Assembly (NCBI RefSeq): GCF_014931605.1
Contig: NZ_CP053382.1
Span: 3,286,001-3,350,000 of the forward strand
DNA length: 64,000 nucleotides
From: Halomonas sp. MCCC 1A13316
GTDB taxonomy: Bacteria > Pseudomonadota > Gammaproteobacteria > Pseudomonadales > Halomonadaceae
Direction of reading: 5' to 3'
Part shown: positions 16,862 through 26,674 of the stretch, piece after piece
Numbering within the stretch: the first letter of the stretch is position 1
Layout: the number at the start of each line of letters is the position of its first letter
The notes under the pieces: generated by a model
What the model was told of the DNA's origin: nothing
The model's input: only the letters and a program-made list of their open reading frames with translations
Database searches by the model: none
Position numbers and translations under genes: made by a program

Positions 16862-17439
16862 GGTCTCGCTCCTTGTAGCCGAGGAACTGCTGGTAGCGGA
16901 GGAACGGGGCGAGGCCCTTCCCGGCCTACCCCTTTACCTCAGCATACCGGATTCCCGCCAAGCCAGCGCCATCCACACTACACCCTTGACGAGGGTCATC
17001 CGGCACCAGTCGGGTCGTCGACTTGCCCTGATGCGACGCCTGCAGAGAAGCAGAGATAACCCGAGAGCGACGGGATATTCACTCGCCATTCATTGTATGG
17101 CTGGGATATAAGACGTTCATCATAACGAAAATACGCCGTCAGCGCGGGCCCCGGGCGGGATTAGGACGCAAGGCGGGTATCGAGGGGCTGGCGTCTCAGG
17201 CTCCGGGTCGTGGACTCGCCATGCCCAGGCAGGGCGCGTGCCAAGGCGCGGCGAAAGCACCCGGCACGTGGAAATAAGCGCCGAATACGGCTCACGACCC
17301 GGCCGCCACCCCCGAAGCGAGCGTGACATCGCTACATAGTGGAACGTCACGACCGCGTTCGGAAAAAAAGCGGGCCGGCCCGCGCGAGGCGGGTCGGCCC
17401 GATCCTGTGCCGTTATTCAACGGTCGAGGGAGCAGCCCA
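16862..17439. other. Intergenic region of 578 bp
   Basis: Separates the beta-CASP gene from the repeat protein. It contains the ribosome site of the beta-CASP gene at one end and the repeat-protein terminator at 17363-17401 at the other. Short open frames exist but have no start sites or recognisable content. I see nothing else. Confidence 0.5.
17363..17401 (-). terminator. Strong intrinsic terminator of the repeat-protein gene
   Basis: A 13-bp stem (17371-17383 with 17389-17401, one G-T pair) with loop GCGAG, followed on the minus strand by C and seven T (17363-17369). It lies 39 bp beyond the stop of the giant gene. Confidence 0.9.
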
Positions 17440-20400
17440 CTACACTAACGGGACCTCCTCCACTGCGGGGCCGAAGTCCACGGAGAAATCGTCCGTTGCG
17501 GTGTCCTGGTCGCCGTCCTTGAGCGTGGCGGTAAAGTTCAGCGCGAGGGTGTCCGGATCGAACGCTTCGGAGGTGGTGAACTCGATCACCGGGATCTTGA
17601 TGGTCCCACTGCCCATGAACAGTTGCACCGCGTCGATGTTGTTCGGGCCTTCGGGATCGCCGATAACGAAGCTGACCTGACCACCCGCTTCCGGTGAAAG
17701 CATGTCTTCCGTGACCAGTGTCGGCTCACCCACCGCGTTGCCGTCCGCATCGTAGGCGAGGTAGTAGAGCTCTTCTGGAGGATTGTCGTAGCCACCCACC
17801 GCGTTGTCGATGTAGACCTTGACGCTACTCACGTCGAAGCCGGTCGGATCGATGACGAAGCTCTCGTCGACCTTACCGCCGCTCGTCGTTTCCCCGTCGA
17901 TGCCCGAGAGCGCGTTGCCGTCGAAGTTGTTGTTGCCGTTCCCGATGCCGGCGGTGCTGACGTTCATCTCGTCATCGCTCAGGTGGAGAGCATTATCTTC
18001 GATGAAGGCCTCCGACGCGTTGAGGAAGCTCGCGATCACTCCCGGTGCGGTCGTGGGATCCACGGCGGAGAACACGACCTCGCTGGAATCCGGCAGGGTC
18101 AGCGTGCGAACCGCGTCCGGTCCGCCGGCATCCAGCGAACCGTCCGCCGACGACAGCTCGATGCGTTGGGCCGGCGGAGTATCGACGGTGACGGTGTAGG
18201 CGTCGTTGGCGAGATCGACATCCAGGGTGAACTGGAACGTTTCGGACTCGCCGTCTCCGTCAAAGTCATCGAAGATGGTCCCCGTCCAGAGGGTATCGGT
18301 CCCCGTCTCTTCGAAGGTGACGTTGGCGTTATTCGAGGTCGGAATGAGACCGTTAGCGTCGATCTCATACGAATCGAAGGTGATCGCCAGGTCGCCGACC
18401 CCGTCGGCTCCGGGTCCGTCGACAAAGGTGCTTGTCGCCTCGGCTGGATCCGCATAGGTTCCGCTGGCATTGCCGACGGCAATCTCCGGCCCGTCGTCGG
18501 TGAAGGCGATGTTGGCGGAGATGTCGACGGCGTCGGTAGCGGTGTCGGCCGCGGTCTCGTCATCGCTGATCGTGCCGCGCAGCCAGACCGCATCGCTCAC
18601 CCCCAGACCGGTGGTGTCACTGGGATAGCCCGAGGTGTCGGCGCTGGCATGCTCGACCGCGCGTTCCTGGGTCAGCGTCACGTCACCGTTGGCGGCTGCG
18701 CTCAGCGTGAACACCAGCTCGTCGCTGGTCTGGGTGCGGCCCTCCACCACGTTGCCATTCAGGCTCAGCACCACCGTCTCGCCGGTCGCGGTATCGACCA
18801 GCCCGGTGGTGGTGTTGGTGCCCAGCTCAAGCGTGTAGGCGATGTCGTCGGTGTCGTTGACGTTGTCCGCCCCGGTCGAGGAGCTCACCGTGAACAGGCT
18901 GCCCAGGCCCTGGGTGTCACTGTCGGTGCCCGTGCCGTCGCCGGTGTTGCCGCCCGCCAGGTCGCCGTCGTCGGTCTGCAGCACGCCCGTGCCGAGCGTC
19001 AGGTCGATCGTCGGACCATCGTCGGTGAAGGCGATGTTGGCGGAGATGTCGACGGCGTCGGTAGCGGTGTCGGCCGCGGTCTCGTCATCGCTGATCGTGC
19101 CGCGCAGCCAGACCGCATCGCTCACCCCCAGACCGGTGGTGTCACTGGGATAGCCCGAGGTGTCGGCGCTGGCATGCTCGACCGCGCGTTCCTGGGTCAG
19201 CGTCACGTCACCGTTGGCGGCTGCGCTCAGCGTGAACACCAGCTCGTCGCTGGTCTGGGTGCGGCCCTCCACCACGTTGCCATTCAGGCTCAGCACCACC
19301 GTCTCGCCGGTCGCGGTATCGACCAGCCCGGTGGTGGTGTTGGTGCCCAGCTCAAGCGTGTAGGCGATGTCGTCGGTGTCGTTGACGTTGTCCGCCCCGG
19401 TCGAGGAGCTCACCGTGAACAGGCTGCCCAGGCCCTGGGTGTCACTGTCGGTGCCCGTGCCGTCGCCGGTGTTGCCGCCCGCCAGGTCGCCGTCGTCGGT
19501 CTGCAGCACGCCCGTGCCGAGCGTCAGGTCGATCGTCGGACCATCGTCGGTGAAGGCGATGTTGGCGGAGATGTCGACGGCGTCGGTAGCGGTGTCGGCC
19601 GCGGTCTCGTCATCGCTGATCGTGCCGCGCAGCCAGACCGCATCGCTCACCCCCAGACCGGTGGTGTCACTGGGATAGCCCGAGGTGTCGGCGCTGGCAT
19701 GCTCGACCGCGCGTTCCTGGGTCAGCGTCACGTCACCGTTGGCGGCCGCGCTCAGCGTGAACACCAGCTCGTCGCTGGTCTGGGTGCGGCCCTCCACCAC
19801 GTTGCCATTCAGGCTTAGCACCACCGTCTCGCCGGTCGCGGTATCGACCAGCCCGGTGGTGGTGTTGGTGCCCAGCTCAAGCGTGTAGGCGATGTCGTCG
19901 GTGTCGTTGACGTTGTCCGCCCCGGTCGAGGAGCTCACCGTGAACAGGCTGCCCAGGCCCTGGGTGTCACTGTCGGTGCCCGTGCCGTCGCCGGTGTTGC
20001 CGCCCGCCAGGTCGCCGTCGTCGGTCTGCAGCACGCCCGTGCCGAGCGTCAGGTCGATCGTCGGACCATCGTCGGTGAAGGCGATGTTGGCGGAGATGTC
20101 GACGGCGTCGGTAGCGGTATCGGCCGCGGTCTCGTCATCGCTGATCGTGCCGCGCAGCCAGACCGCATCGCTCACCCCCAGACCGGTGGTGTCACTGGGA
20201 TAGCCCGAGGTGTCGGCGCTGGCATGCTCGACCGCGCGTTCCTGGGTCAGCGTCACGTCACCGTTGGCGGCCGCGCTCAGCGTGAACACCAGCTCGTCGC
20301 TGGTCTGGGTGCGGCCCTCCACCACGTTGCCATTCAGGCTCAGCACCACCGTCTCGCCGGTCGCGGTATCGACCAGCCCGGTGGTGGTGTTGGTGCCCAG

Positions 20401-22308
20401 CTCAAGCGTGTAGGCGATGTCGTCGGTGTCGTTGACGTTGTCCGCCCCGGTCGAGGAGCTCACCGTGAACAGGCTACCCAGGCCCTGGGTGTCACTGTCG
20501 GTGCCCGTGCCGTCGCCGGTGTTGCCGCCCGCCAGGTCGCCGTCGTCGGTCTGCAGCACGCCCGTGCCGAGCGTCAGGTCGATCGTCGGACCATCGTCGG
20601 TGAAGGCGATGTTGGCGGAGATGTCGACGGCGTCGGTAGCGGTGTCGGCCGCGGTCTCGTCATCGCTGATCGTGCCGCGCAGCCAGACCGCATCGCTCAC
20701 CCCCAGACCGGTGGTGTCACTGGGATAGCCCGAGGTGTCGGCGCTGGCATGCTCGACCGCGCGTTCCTGGGTCAGCGTCACGTCACCGTTGGCGGCCGCG
20801 CTCAGCGTGAACACCAGCTCGTCGCTGGTCTGGGTGCGGCCCTCCACCACGTTGCCATTCAGGCTTAGCACCACCGTCTCGCCGGTCGCGGTATCGACCA
20901 GCCCGGTGGTGGTGTTGGTGCCCAGCTCAAGCGTGTAGGCGATGTCGTCGGTGTCGTTGACGTTGTCCGCCCCGGTCGAGGAGCTCACCGTGAACAGGCT
21001 ACCCAGGCCTTGGGTGTCACTGTCGGTGCCCGTGCCGTCGCCGGTGTTGCCACCCGCCAGGTCGCCGTCGTCGGTCTGCAGCACGCCCGTGCCGAGCGTC
21101 AGGTCGATCGTCGGACCATCATCATGGAATTGGAGCATGATGGGGTCCGTGTCCGTCTCCACATTGACATCGGAGAGTGCAACGCCACCGATATTCCAGC
21201 TGACGTTCGAGCCAGAGCCGCTCAAGGGCTGCCCGTTCTCGACTATGAAGCGGTTGTGGTCGCCATCGGTCTGGAAGGTGATGGTGTCGTTGTTTTTGAT
21301 GCCCTCAATCACCGCGGTGTTACCGTCGAGAGTGAACTCCCTGGTCACACCATTAACGAAGACGGCGGTGATCTCGACTTCAGGGTCACTATCGTTGGTG
21401 ATACCCGGAATGAAGTCATTGCCCTCTTCAAAATCCGTGAGCAGCGCGGTAATACGCACGATCGATTCTGCATTGGGAGGGGTGAACTTGACCAGTGTCA
21501 CCGTCGCCTCCTGTGCTGCCTGTAGCCCTTCGAAATCGATGTTGCTGGGGTCGCTCGCTTCGGTGGAACTCAGGTCGGGCACCAGGTAGTCGCTGTTCAT
21601 CCCCTGGACATAGGTGACGACCAGGGCGTCGCCGGGGTCGATATTCTGGTTGTTGTTGCCGAGCGATGTAACGTTGGCCTGGCTGCTGTTGACGGTATCG
21701 TCTACGGTGCGCCCGGTAACCACGATCGCGACCCCATCAGTAGGGTCACCGAATGCCATGAAGGCGTTTTGCCCCGCGGGGGCACCATCGAAGTTGAACT
21801 GGATATACTCCTCGACGCTGACATGGACGTAGAGATTCGTCAGAGTAAGGACATCATCGGGATTCGCCCCGTCAGTGTGCTCCTTCGGAAGATAGTCGAG
21901 GAGGTAGATATCGGACGAGGTACCACCTTCGTTCGGCACCATCACCGCGATAAAGGCGACATTGCCCGACTCCGTGGTGCCGATCAGCACCTTGCCATCG
22001 TTCAGGTCGGTGCTAAGGGTCACCGCTTCGTAGAGACCGGAACCGGGGTCGAGCGCCGTCAGGTTGCTGGTGGCTGAAGAGAGCGGAGCGCCATTCTCGT
22101 CCGCCCAGGCAAGGGTGGTGAACCCGTCCGGCGTGCTGATCATGCCCGTCTCTAGGGCGAGGTTTGCGGGCGTGCCATACTCAAGGTAGAGTTCGGAAAA
22201 CAGTGTCGCCCCATCTGCAACAAGGATTTCGTCCTTATCGCCCTGTACCCCCGGAGTTTCGTCGACCGCAACCGGGTCTGCGCTGATCACCAGAGTATCT
22301 TCTGACAT
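17440..22308 (-). CDS. Large secreted repeat protein, probable type I secretion substrate (DUF5801/T1SS-143-like repeats)
   Basis: A 1622-residue, very acidic, almost Cys-free protein with no Sec signal. Residues about 1-395 are unique. Then come five consecutive identical 175-residue units, each beginning near DDGPTIDLTLGTGVLQTDDG and ending ISDDETAADTATDAVDISAN. A unique C-terminal part (about 1272-1622) follows with VCBS-like segments such as TLKDGDQDTATDDFSVDFG. The Asp-rich turns suggest calcium-dependent beta domains. The C-terminus ends EEVPLV, acidic then hydrophobic, as in many type I substrates; classical GGxGxD nonapeptides were not seen. HlyD and ABC exporter genes follow a 1-kb gap upstream. 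An adhesin or biofilm role is likely but not shown. Confidence 0.85.
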   Translation of the reverse strand: MSEDTLVISADPVAVDETPGVQGDKDEILVADGATLFSELYLEYGTPANLALETGMISTPDGFTTLAWADENGAPLSSATSNLTALDPGSGLYEAVTLSTDLNDGKVLIGTTESGNVAFIAVMVPNEGGTSSDIYLLDYLPKEHTDGANPDDVLTLTNLYVHVSVEEYIQFNFDGAPAGQNAFMAFGDPTDGVAIVVTGRTVDDTVNSSQANVTSLGNNNQNIDPGDALVVTYVQGMNSDYLVPDLSSTEASDPSNIDFEGLQAAQEATVTLVKFTPPNAESIVRITALLTDFEEGNDFIPGITNDSDPEVEITAVFVNGVTREFTLDGNTAVIEGIKNNDTITFQTDGDHNRFIVENGQPLSGSGSNVSWNIGGVALSDVNVETDTDPIMLQFHDDGPTIDLTLGTGVLQTDDGDLAGGNTGDGTGTDSDTQGLGSLFTVSSSTGADNVNDTDDIAYTLELGTNTTTGLVDTATGETVVLSLNGNVVEGRTQTSDELVFTLSAAANGDVTLTQERAVEHASADTSGYPSDTTGLGVSDAVWLRGTISDDETAADTATDAVDISANIAFTDDGPTIDLTLGTGVLQTDDGDLAGGNTGDGTGTDSDTQGLGSLFTVSSSTGADNVNDTDDIAYTLELGTNTTTGLVDTATGETVVLSLNGNVVEGRTQTSDELVFTLSAAANGDVTLTQERAVEHASADTSGYPSDTTGLGVSDAVWLRGTISDDETAADTATDAVDISANIAFTDDGPTIDLTLGTGVLQTDDGDLAGGNTGDGTGTDSDTQGLGSLFTVSSSTGADNVNDTDDIAYTLELGTNTTTGLVDTATGETVVLSLNGNVVEGRTQTSDELVFTLSAAANGDVTLTQERAVEHASADTSGYPSDTTGLGVSDAVWLRGTISDDETAADTATDAVDISANIAFTDDGPTIDLTLGTGVLQTDDGDLAGGNTGDGTGTDSDTQGLGSLFTVSSSTGADNVNDTDDIAYTLELGTNTTTGLVDTATGETVVLSLNGNVVEGRTQTSDELVFTLSAAANGDVTLTQERAVEHASADTSGYPSDTTGLGVSDAVWLRGTISDDETAADTATDAVDISANIAFTDDGPTIDLTLGTGVLQTDDGDLAGGNTGDGTGTDSDTQGLGSLFTVSSSTGADNVNDTDDIAYTLELGTNTTTGLVDTATGETVVLSLNGNVVEGRTQTSDELVFTLSAAANGDVTLTQERAVEHASADTSGYPSDTTGLGVSDAVWLRGTISDDETAADTATDAVDISANIAFTDDGPEIAVGNASGTYADPAEATSTFVDGPGADGVGDLAITFDSYEIDANGLIPTSNNANVTFEETGTDTLWTGTIFDDFDGDGESETFQFTLDVDLANDAYTVTVDTPPAQRIELSSADGSLDAGGPDAVRTLTLPDSSEVVFSAVDPTTAPGVIASFLNASEAFIEDNALHLSDDEMNVSTAGIGNGNNNFDGNALSGIDGETTSGGKVDESFVIDPTGFDVSSVKVYIDNAVGGYDNPPEELYYLAYDADGNAVGEPTLVTEDMLSPEAGGQVSFVIGDPEGPNNIDAVQLFMGSGTIKIPVIEFTTSEAFDPDTLALNFTATLKDGDQDTATDDFSVDFGPAVEEVPLV
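18496..21120. repeat. Five tandem 525-bp coding repeats
   Basis: Units at 18496-19020, 19021-19545, 19546-20070, 20071-20595 and 20596-21120. They differ at only a few bases, for example T at 18697 and 19222 against C at 19747, 20272 and 20797, and the differences I found leave the protein unchanged. Recent duplication or ongoing gene conversion is the simplest reading. Copy number may be misassembled or variable between isolates. Confidence 0.95.
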
Positions 22309-23321
22309 GGTAGGTCTCCCTAACCGCTCGGGTTAGCGAAAGGTTTATAACCCATTCCCTGGACCTGAATCTTCCGAAGGGGGAACTTACCCCACTCTGG
22401 ATAGACCCACGTTCGTCCCTGATGCTCCGGGCCAGCGAGTCGGAGATCGCCCTGGCGGAATAGCTCTATCAGCCACCTTGCCGGTTAGGACCATCAACTC
22501 TGCAGGCCACAGGCACTGGTTGCCTGGTTGTTTAATTTCGCAAGCGGACGGCCACACACTTCGATGTCGTGGCCTGCCGTCCTACAAGCTGCACCACCTT
22601 CATTAGCTTCTCAACATGACACTGCAGCTGGATGGCATCTTCACCCCATGCCCCCTAGGGTGACGATCAAGAAACACCGCCAAGCCATACTTCAGGAGCC
22701 GACGGCTAATAAATAACTTAGCCGATCTGTCGCTTTTATTTGATCAATTAAACCGGAAATCAGAACCAATTATCTGCCATTAAAAGCACGAGAAAAACCC
22801 ATTAAAAAAATCGCCACAACATAAGCCCGCCTCATTCATAAAGGTGCCAAACAAGGATATCCAACTGGGAGGTTTTCAGTACCGAATCGATTGAGCATCA
22901 TCAAGCCGATGGATAGCCCACCAGACCATTTCCTGCTCCACTCGCGGCTCGCCTATTCATACCTTGTAAGCATCAATGGCGAGTGGCGGAGCAGCCGAGG
23001 CCGTCGATCACCGCTGTAATCGCCTTACCTGCTGAATGAATCGTGGTGACGTCGGCATTCAGACCAAGGCCATAAGCCCAGGCCCCCTTTCAGCCGGGTG
23101 GGCCATCATCTGTTGGCGGCAACTCCGTGTTACGACGTCATGGGCAAGGCATGCAGGGGCTGGCAGGAATAAAGAAACAGCAACTGGGTCATCGGAAGCA
23201 CTCCTGCACCATCAGCTCGTCGCATCGTGGCAATGACCAAGAGCCCGCCTGGTACCTCAGGCCATAACCCTACTTGCGGGGCTGTTCAGGGCGGGTCCTG
23301 GCCCGCCGTGAAGCCCCCCCT
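22309..23321. other. Intergenic region of 1013 bp upstream of the repeat protein
   Basis: Contains no recognisable protein. Next to the gene are the ribosome site GGGAGACC and a 6-bp stem-loop, CTAACC-GCTCG-GGTTAG (22320-22336). 22690-22860 is clearly AT-rich, unlike the surroundings, with several A and T runs, and is the likeliest promoter zone. 22935-22992 can form an 11-bp stem with a 3-nt bulge. 23278-23317 can form a long stem-loop just past the HlyD stop, without a T-run. Confidence 0.5.
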
Positions 23322-24704
23322 TCATTCCTCCCTGATGGCCCGAGCCAGCATGTCGGTGATCGGCTTGGTGATATAGCTGGCGAAGGTGCGATCGCCGGTG
23401 TGGATCATCACCTCCGCGGGCATGCCGGCCAGGAGTTGCATCTGCTCGGTCATCTCCTGGCGACCATCGTCGGTCACCCTGAGGCGCACGCGATAGAACC
23501 GGACGCCAGTGGCCTCGTCCACCTGGCTGTCGGCACTGACGAAGACCACCCGGGCCGCGATGACGTTGGTCATGCGCTGGTTGAAGGCGGAGAAGCGGAT
23601 CTCCGCCGGCTGGCCGAGATAGAGCTGGTTGACGTCACGGTCGGGCACTCGGGCCTCGACCACGAAGCGGTCATCGACCGGCACGATATCCAGCAGGGGG
23701 TCGCCGGCACGCAGCACATCGCCCACCGAATGCACCCGGCGTTCGACGACGATTCCCGCCACCGGGGCCTTGACCGTGGCGCGGCTCATCTGGTCATCGA
23801 GTGCGGTGATCCGCTCCTCGGCCTCGGTGACGATGGCCTGGGTCTCGCGGAGCTGTTCGCCAACCTCCTTCTGGAACTCCTGCACCCTGATCTCGCGCTG
23901 CATGCGGCTCTCGCTGACCTGCGAGCCCAGCCGGGCAATTTCAGCACGGCGGCTGGCGATCTCGCTCGAGAGCTCCAGCAGGTCACGCTCCACCTCGCGC
24001 AGGCGCTGGTTGTTCACCATGCCCTTGCTGAACAGGTTGCGCAGGTCGGCCGCCTCCTCACGCAACGAGGCCGCATGCCGCTCGTTGATCCGCACCATCT
24101 CCTCAAGCCCCTCGATCTGGCGCTGCAACTGGATGGCCTGCTCATCCAGCGCCTCCAGGGTGCCCCGCAGGGACTGGCGCCGGGCGACGAACAGCGCCCG
24201 CTGCACGGCCAGCACCTCCTGTACCCTGGGCAGGTCGCTGTCGGTCAGCTCGTCGGGTATCCGCAGTTCGTCATCCCCGCGCTGCTCGGCCAGCAGTCGC
24301 AGTTCGGTGGCCCGCCCCACCAGGTACTGGGTACGGGCGACACGCAACTGGGTACGGGCTCGGGTATCGTCGATCACCACCAGTGGCTGCCCCGCCTCGA
24401 TCCGGTCGCCATCCGCGACCAGGATCTCGCGCACGATGCCACCCTCCAGGTGCTGCACCGTGCGTCGGAAGGTTTCCACGGCCACATGTCCCGGCGCCAC
24501 GACCGCCACCGCCAGGTTCGCGGTGAAGGCCCAGCCGCCGAAGCCACCCAACCCCAGCAGCAGCACCAGCATGCCGACCCGCCAGTAGCCGCGATCATTG
24601 GTCGGCACCAGCACGGTATATTCGCCCTCCAGTGCCGGCGACTTGAGCGCCGGCCCCTTGCCGGGCTCGCAGGGCCGATCCCCCGCTTCAGCTAGCGTCT
24701 TCAT
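23322..24704 (-). CDS. HlyD-family type I secretion membrane fusion protein
   Basis: A 460-residue periplasmic adaptor that links an inner-membrane ABC exporter to a TolC channel. One transmembrane helix (about 45-65, VGMLVLLLGLGGFGGWAF), then a lipoyl-like half (EGGIVREILVADGDRIEAG), a long coiled coil (about 120-275) and the second lipoyl and barrel part (VKAPVAGIVVERRVHSVGDVL). Start at 24704 is set by AGGAGGAG; the gene begins 17 bp inside the end of the ABC gene, so the two are translationally linked. It most likely serves the repeat protein encoded downstream. Confidence 0.92.
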   Translation of the reverse strand: MKTLAEAGDRPCEPGKGPALKSPALEGEYTVLVPTNDRGYWRVGMLVLLLGLGGFGGWAFTANLAVAVVAPGHVAVETFRRTVQHLEGGIVREILVADGDRIEAGQPLVVIDDTRARTQLRVARTQYLVGRATELRLLAEQRGDDELRIPDELTDSDLPRVQEVLAVQRALFVARRQSLRGTLEALDEQAIQLQRQIEGLEEMVRINERHAASLREEAADLRNLFSKGMVNNQRLREVERDLLELSSEIASRRAEIARLGSQVSESRMQREIRVQEFQKEVGEQLRETQAIVTEAEERITALDDQMSRATVKAPVAGIVVERRVHSVGDVLRAGDPLLDIVPVDDRFVVEARVPDRDVNQLYLGQPAEIRFSAFNQRMTNVIAARVVFVSADSQVDEATGVRFYRVRLRVTDDGRQEMTEQMQLLAGMPAEVMIHTGDRTFASYITKPITDMLARAIREE

Positions 24705-26493
24705 CGTCGCTCCTCCTGCCGCTGGCATCACCACCGATGTCCGGGCGACCACCCGCCACCGCGACAACCTTCCCCCTTGTCGGCTGGCCGGCCGGTGGTG
24801 GCGAGGCGGGCTTCGGGGCGAGATGGGCCATCACCTCCTCACGAGGACCGAACAGCTGGACCTGTCCCTCGCGCATGACCAGCAACTTGTCCATTCCTTT
24901 CAGCACGCTGACCCGATGGCTGATCACGAACAGGGTCACGCCTTCATGCTTAAGGGCGACCATGGCGGCCCGCAGGGCATGCTCGCCGCGGTCGTCGAGA
25001 CTGGCATTGGGCTCGTCGAGCACCACCAGCACCGGGTCGCCGTAGAGCGCCCTCGCCAGGGCGATGCGCTGGCGCTGGCCGCCGGAGAGTCCGCCTCCAC
25101 TGGCGCCGATATGCGTGTCATAGCCCCCCGGCATCGCCAGCACCATTTCGTGCACGCCGGCCTTGCGTGCCGCCGCCACCACCTTGTCGGAGTCCACCTC
25201 GCCGAAGCGGGCGATATTCTCGGCGATGGTGCCCTCGAACAGTTCGATGTCCTGGGGCAGGTAGCCGAGGTAGGGACCGACCTCCTCGCGATTCCAGCGG
25301 GTGATATCGGCCCCGTCCAGGCGTGTGGTGCCGGTCAGGGGCGGCCAGATGCCCAGCAGGACCCGGGCCAGCGTCGATTTTCCCGCGGCGCTGGGCCCGA
25401 TGATGCCGACATGCTGGCCTGCCGGCACCGCCAGTTGGATACCGCGCAGGGTCGGTACCTTCCCTCCGGGTGGAGCGGCGGCCACGTCCTCGACCCGAAC
25501 CTCTCCCTGAGGGGGCGGCAGTGACATGCCGTTTTCCTCCGTGGGGATCCGCGTCAACAGCTCATCGAGCCTTCCATAGGCCCCACGGGCGGAGACGAAG
25601 CCCTTCCAGGTCCCGATCAGGCGGTCGATGGGGGCCAGCGCACGGCCCATGATGATGGCCCCGGCGATCAACATGCCCGGCGTCAGCTCGGCACGCAGCA
25701 CCAGCCAGGCTCCCAGCCCCAGGATCAGGGACTGGGCCAGCAGGCGCAGCACCCGGGACACACTGCTCAGGGCCTCGCCACGATCGTTGGCCCGGGACTG
25801 CTCCGCCAGGAAGTGGTGACGCCGACGCGACCAGCGCCCCATGATGCCCGGCAACATGCCCATCGCATGCAGCACCTCGGCGTTGCGCAGGTTGGACGCC
25901 GCCAGTTCACGGGCCTTGATCTGTTCGTGCTGGGCTGAGGACAGCAGGGGCTGGGTGACCTTCTCGCTGACCACTGCCAGCACCAGCAAGATTAGGCCGG
26001 CCGCGGTGGCGAAGAGCCCCAGCCAGGGATGAAAGAGGAACAGCACCGCCAGATAGACCGGTACCCAGGGGGCATCGAAGAAGGCCAACAGGCCGCTGCC
26101 GGCCAGGAACTGGCGCAGGGTGGAGAGATCATCGATCGGCTGGGACGACGGGCTTCCCTCGCTGAACAGGCTGCGACGGAACATCGACCGGTAGATACGC
26201 GCATTGAGCAGCATGTCGAGGCGATTGCCGATGCGCACCAGCATCCGCGAGCGCACCAGTTCGAGCATCCCCATGATGGCAAACATGAAGATCACCACCA
26301 GGGTGAGCATCAGCAGCGTCTCGGTGCTCTGGGTCGAGAGCACCCGATCGTAGACCTGCAGCATGTATAGGGCCGGCACCAGCATCAGCAGGTTGACGAA
26401 CAGGCTGAAGAATCCCACCGAGGCGAAAGCCCCCCGGCAGGCACGCAGTGCGCGCTGCAGGTCCGTGGCATCCCGTTTCATGGCCATCGACAT
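24688..26493 (-). CDS. Type I secretion ABC permease/ATPase, PrtD family
   Basis: A 601-residue fused exporter. The transmembrane domain (about 20-290) lacks a C39 peptidase domain; the nucleotide-binding domain (about 330-560) has Walker A GPSAAGKST, a Q-loop in YLPQD, signature LSGGQRQRIALARAL and Walker B VLVVLDEPN. A Pro/Gly-rich tail follows. PrtD-type exporters secrete RTX proteases, adhesins and large repeat proteins directly to the outside. Forms an operon with the HlyD gene. The ATG codes MSMAMKRD and nothing upstream suggests a longer form. Confidence 0.92.
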   Translation of the reverse strand: MSMAMKRDATDLQRALRACRGAFASVGFFSLFVNLLMLVPALYMLQVYDRVLSTQSTETLLMLTLVVIFMFAIMGMLELVRSRMLVRIGNRLDMLLNARIYRSMFRRSLFSEGSPSSQPIDDLSTLRQFLAGSGLLAFFDAPWVPVYLAVLFLFHPWLGLFATAAGLILLVLAVVSEKVTQPLLSSAQHEQIKARELAASNLRNAEVLHAMGMLPGIMGRWSRRRHHFLAEQSRANDRGEALSSVSRVLRLLAQSLILGLGAWLVLRAELTPGMLIAGAIIMGRALAPIDRLIGTWKGFVSARGAYGRLDELLTRIPTEENGMSLPPPQGEVRVEDVAAAPPGGKVPTLRGIQLAVPAGQHVGIIGPSAAGKSTLARVLLGIWPPLTGTTRLDGADITRWNREEVGPYLGYLPQDIELFEGTIAENIARFGEVDSDKVVAAARKAGVHEMVLAMPGGYDTHIGASGGGLSGGQRQRIALARALYGDPVLVVLDEPNASLDDRGEHALRAAMVALKHEGVTLFVISHRVSVLKGMDKLLVMREGQVQLFGPREEVMAHLAPKPASPPPAGQPTRGKVVAVAGGRPDIGGDASGRRSDDEDAS

Positions 26494-26605
26494 TCACCGT
26501 GACAAGCCGTGGGCTCGGGTTCGGAGGGTGATTACGCAATGTTACATGTTGACGCTATTCACTTTAGCACGGCCCGAAAGAGCCTCAGGGCTGAAAAATG
26601 TCATA

Positions 26606-26645
26606 CGCGAAACGCCCCGCACTAGGGAGTGGTGCGGGGCGTGAA
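26606..26645 (-). terminator. Stem-loop terminator after glyA
   Basis: CGCCCCGCAC (26613-26622) pairs with GTGCGGGGCG (26632-26641). On the minus strand TTTCG follows. It is 34 bp beyond the glyA stop. Confidence 0.7.
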
Positions 26646-26674
26646 GGGCGGTGGCGGAAGGTTAGGAGAAACGC

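Noticed and set aside
17120..17350. Small minus-strand gene of 76 residues in the beta-CASP/repeat-protein gap
   Set aside because: No start signal and Arg/Pro-rich low-information sequence.
17983..21589. Long open frames on the plus strand through the repeat gene, repeated every 525 bp
   Set aside because: They are opposite-strand shadows of the acidic repeat protein; their regular 525-bp spacing follows the repeat, and the predicted peptides are Arg/Ser/Val-rich without starts or families.
22528..22716. Small gene of 62 residues upstream of the repeat protein
   Set aside because: No ribosome site, no recognisable composition; likely chance.
23274..24695. Plus-strand frame of 473 residues opposite hlyD
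   Set aside because: HlyD has domain order, membrane helix and ribosome site; the opposite frame has none.
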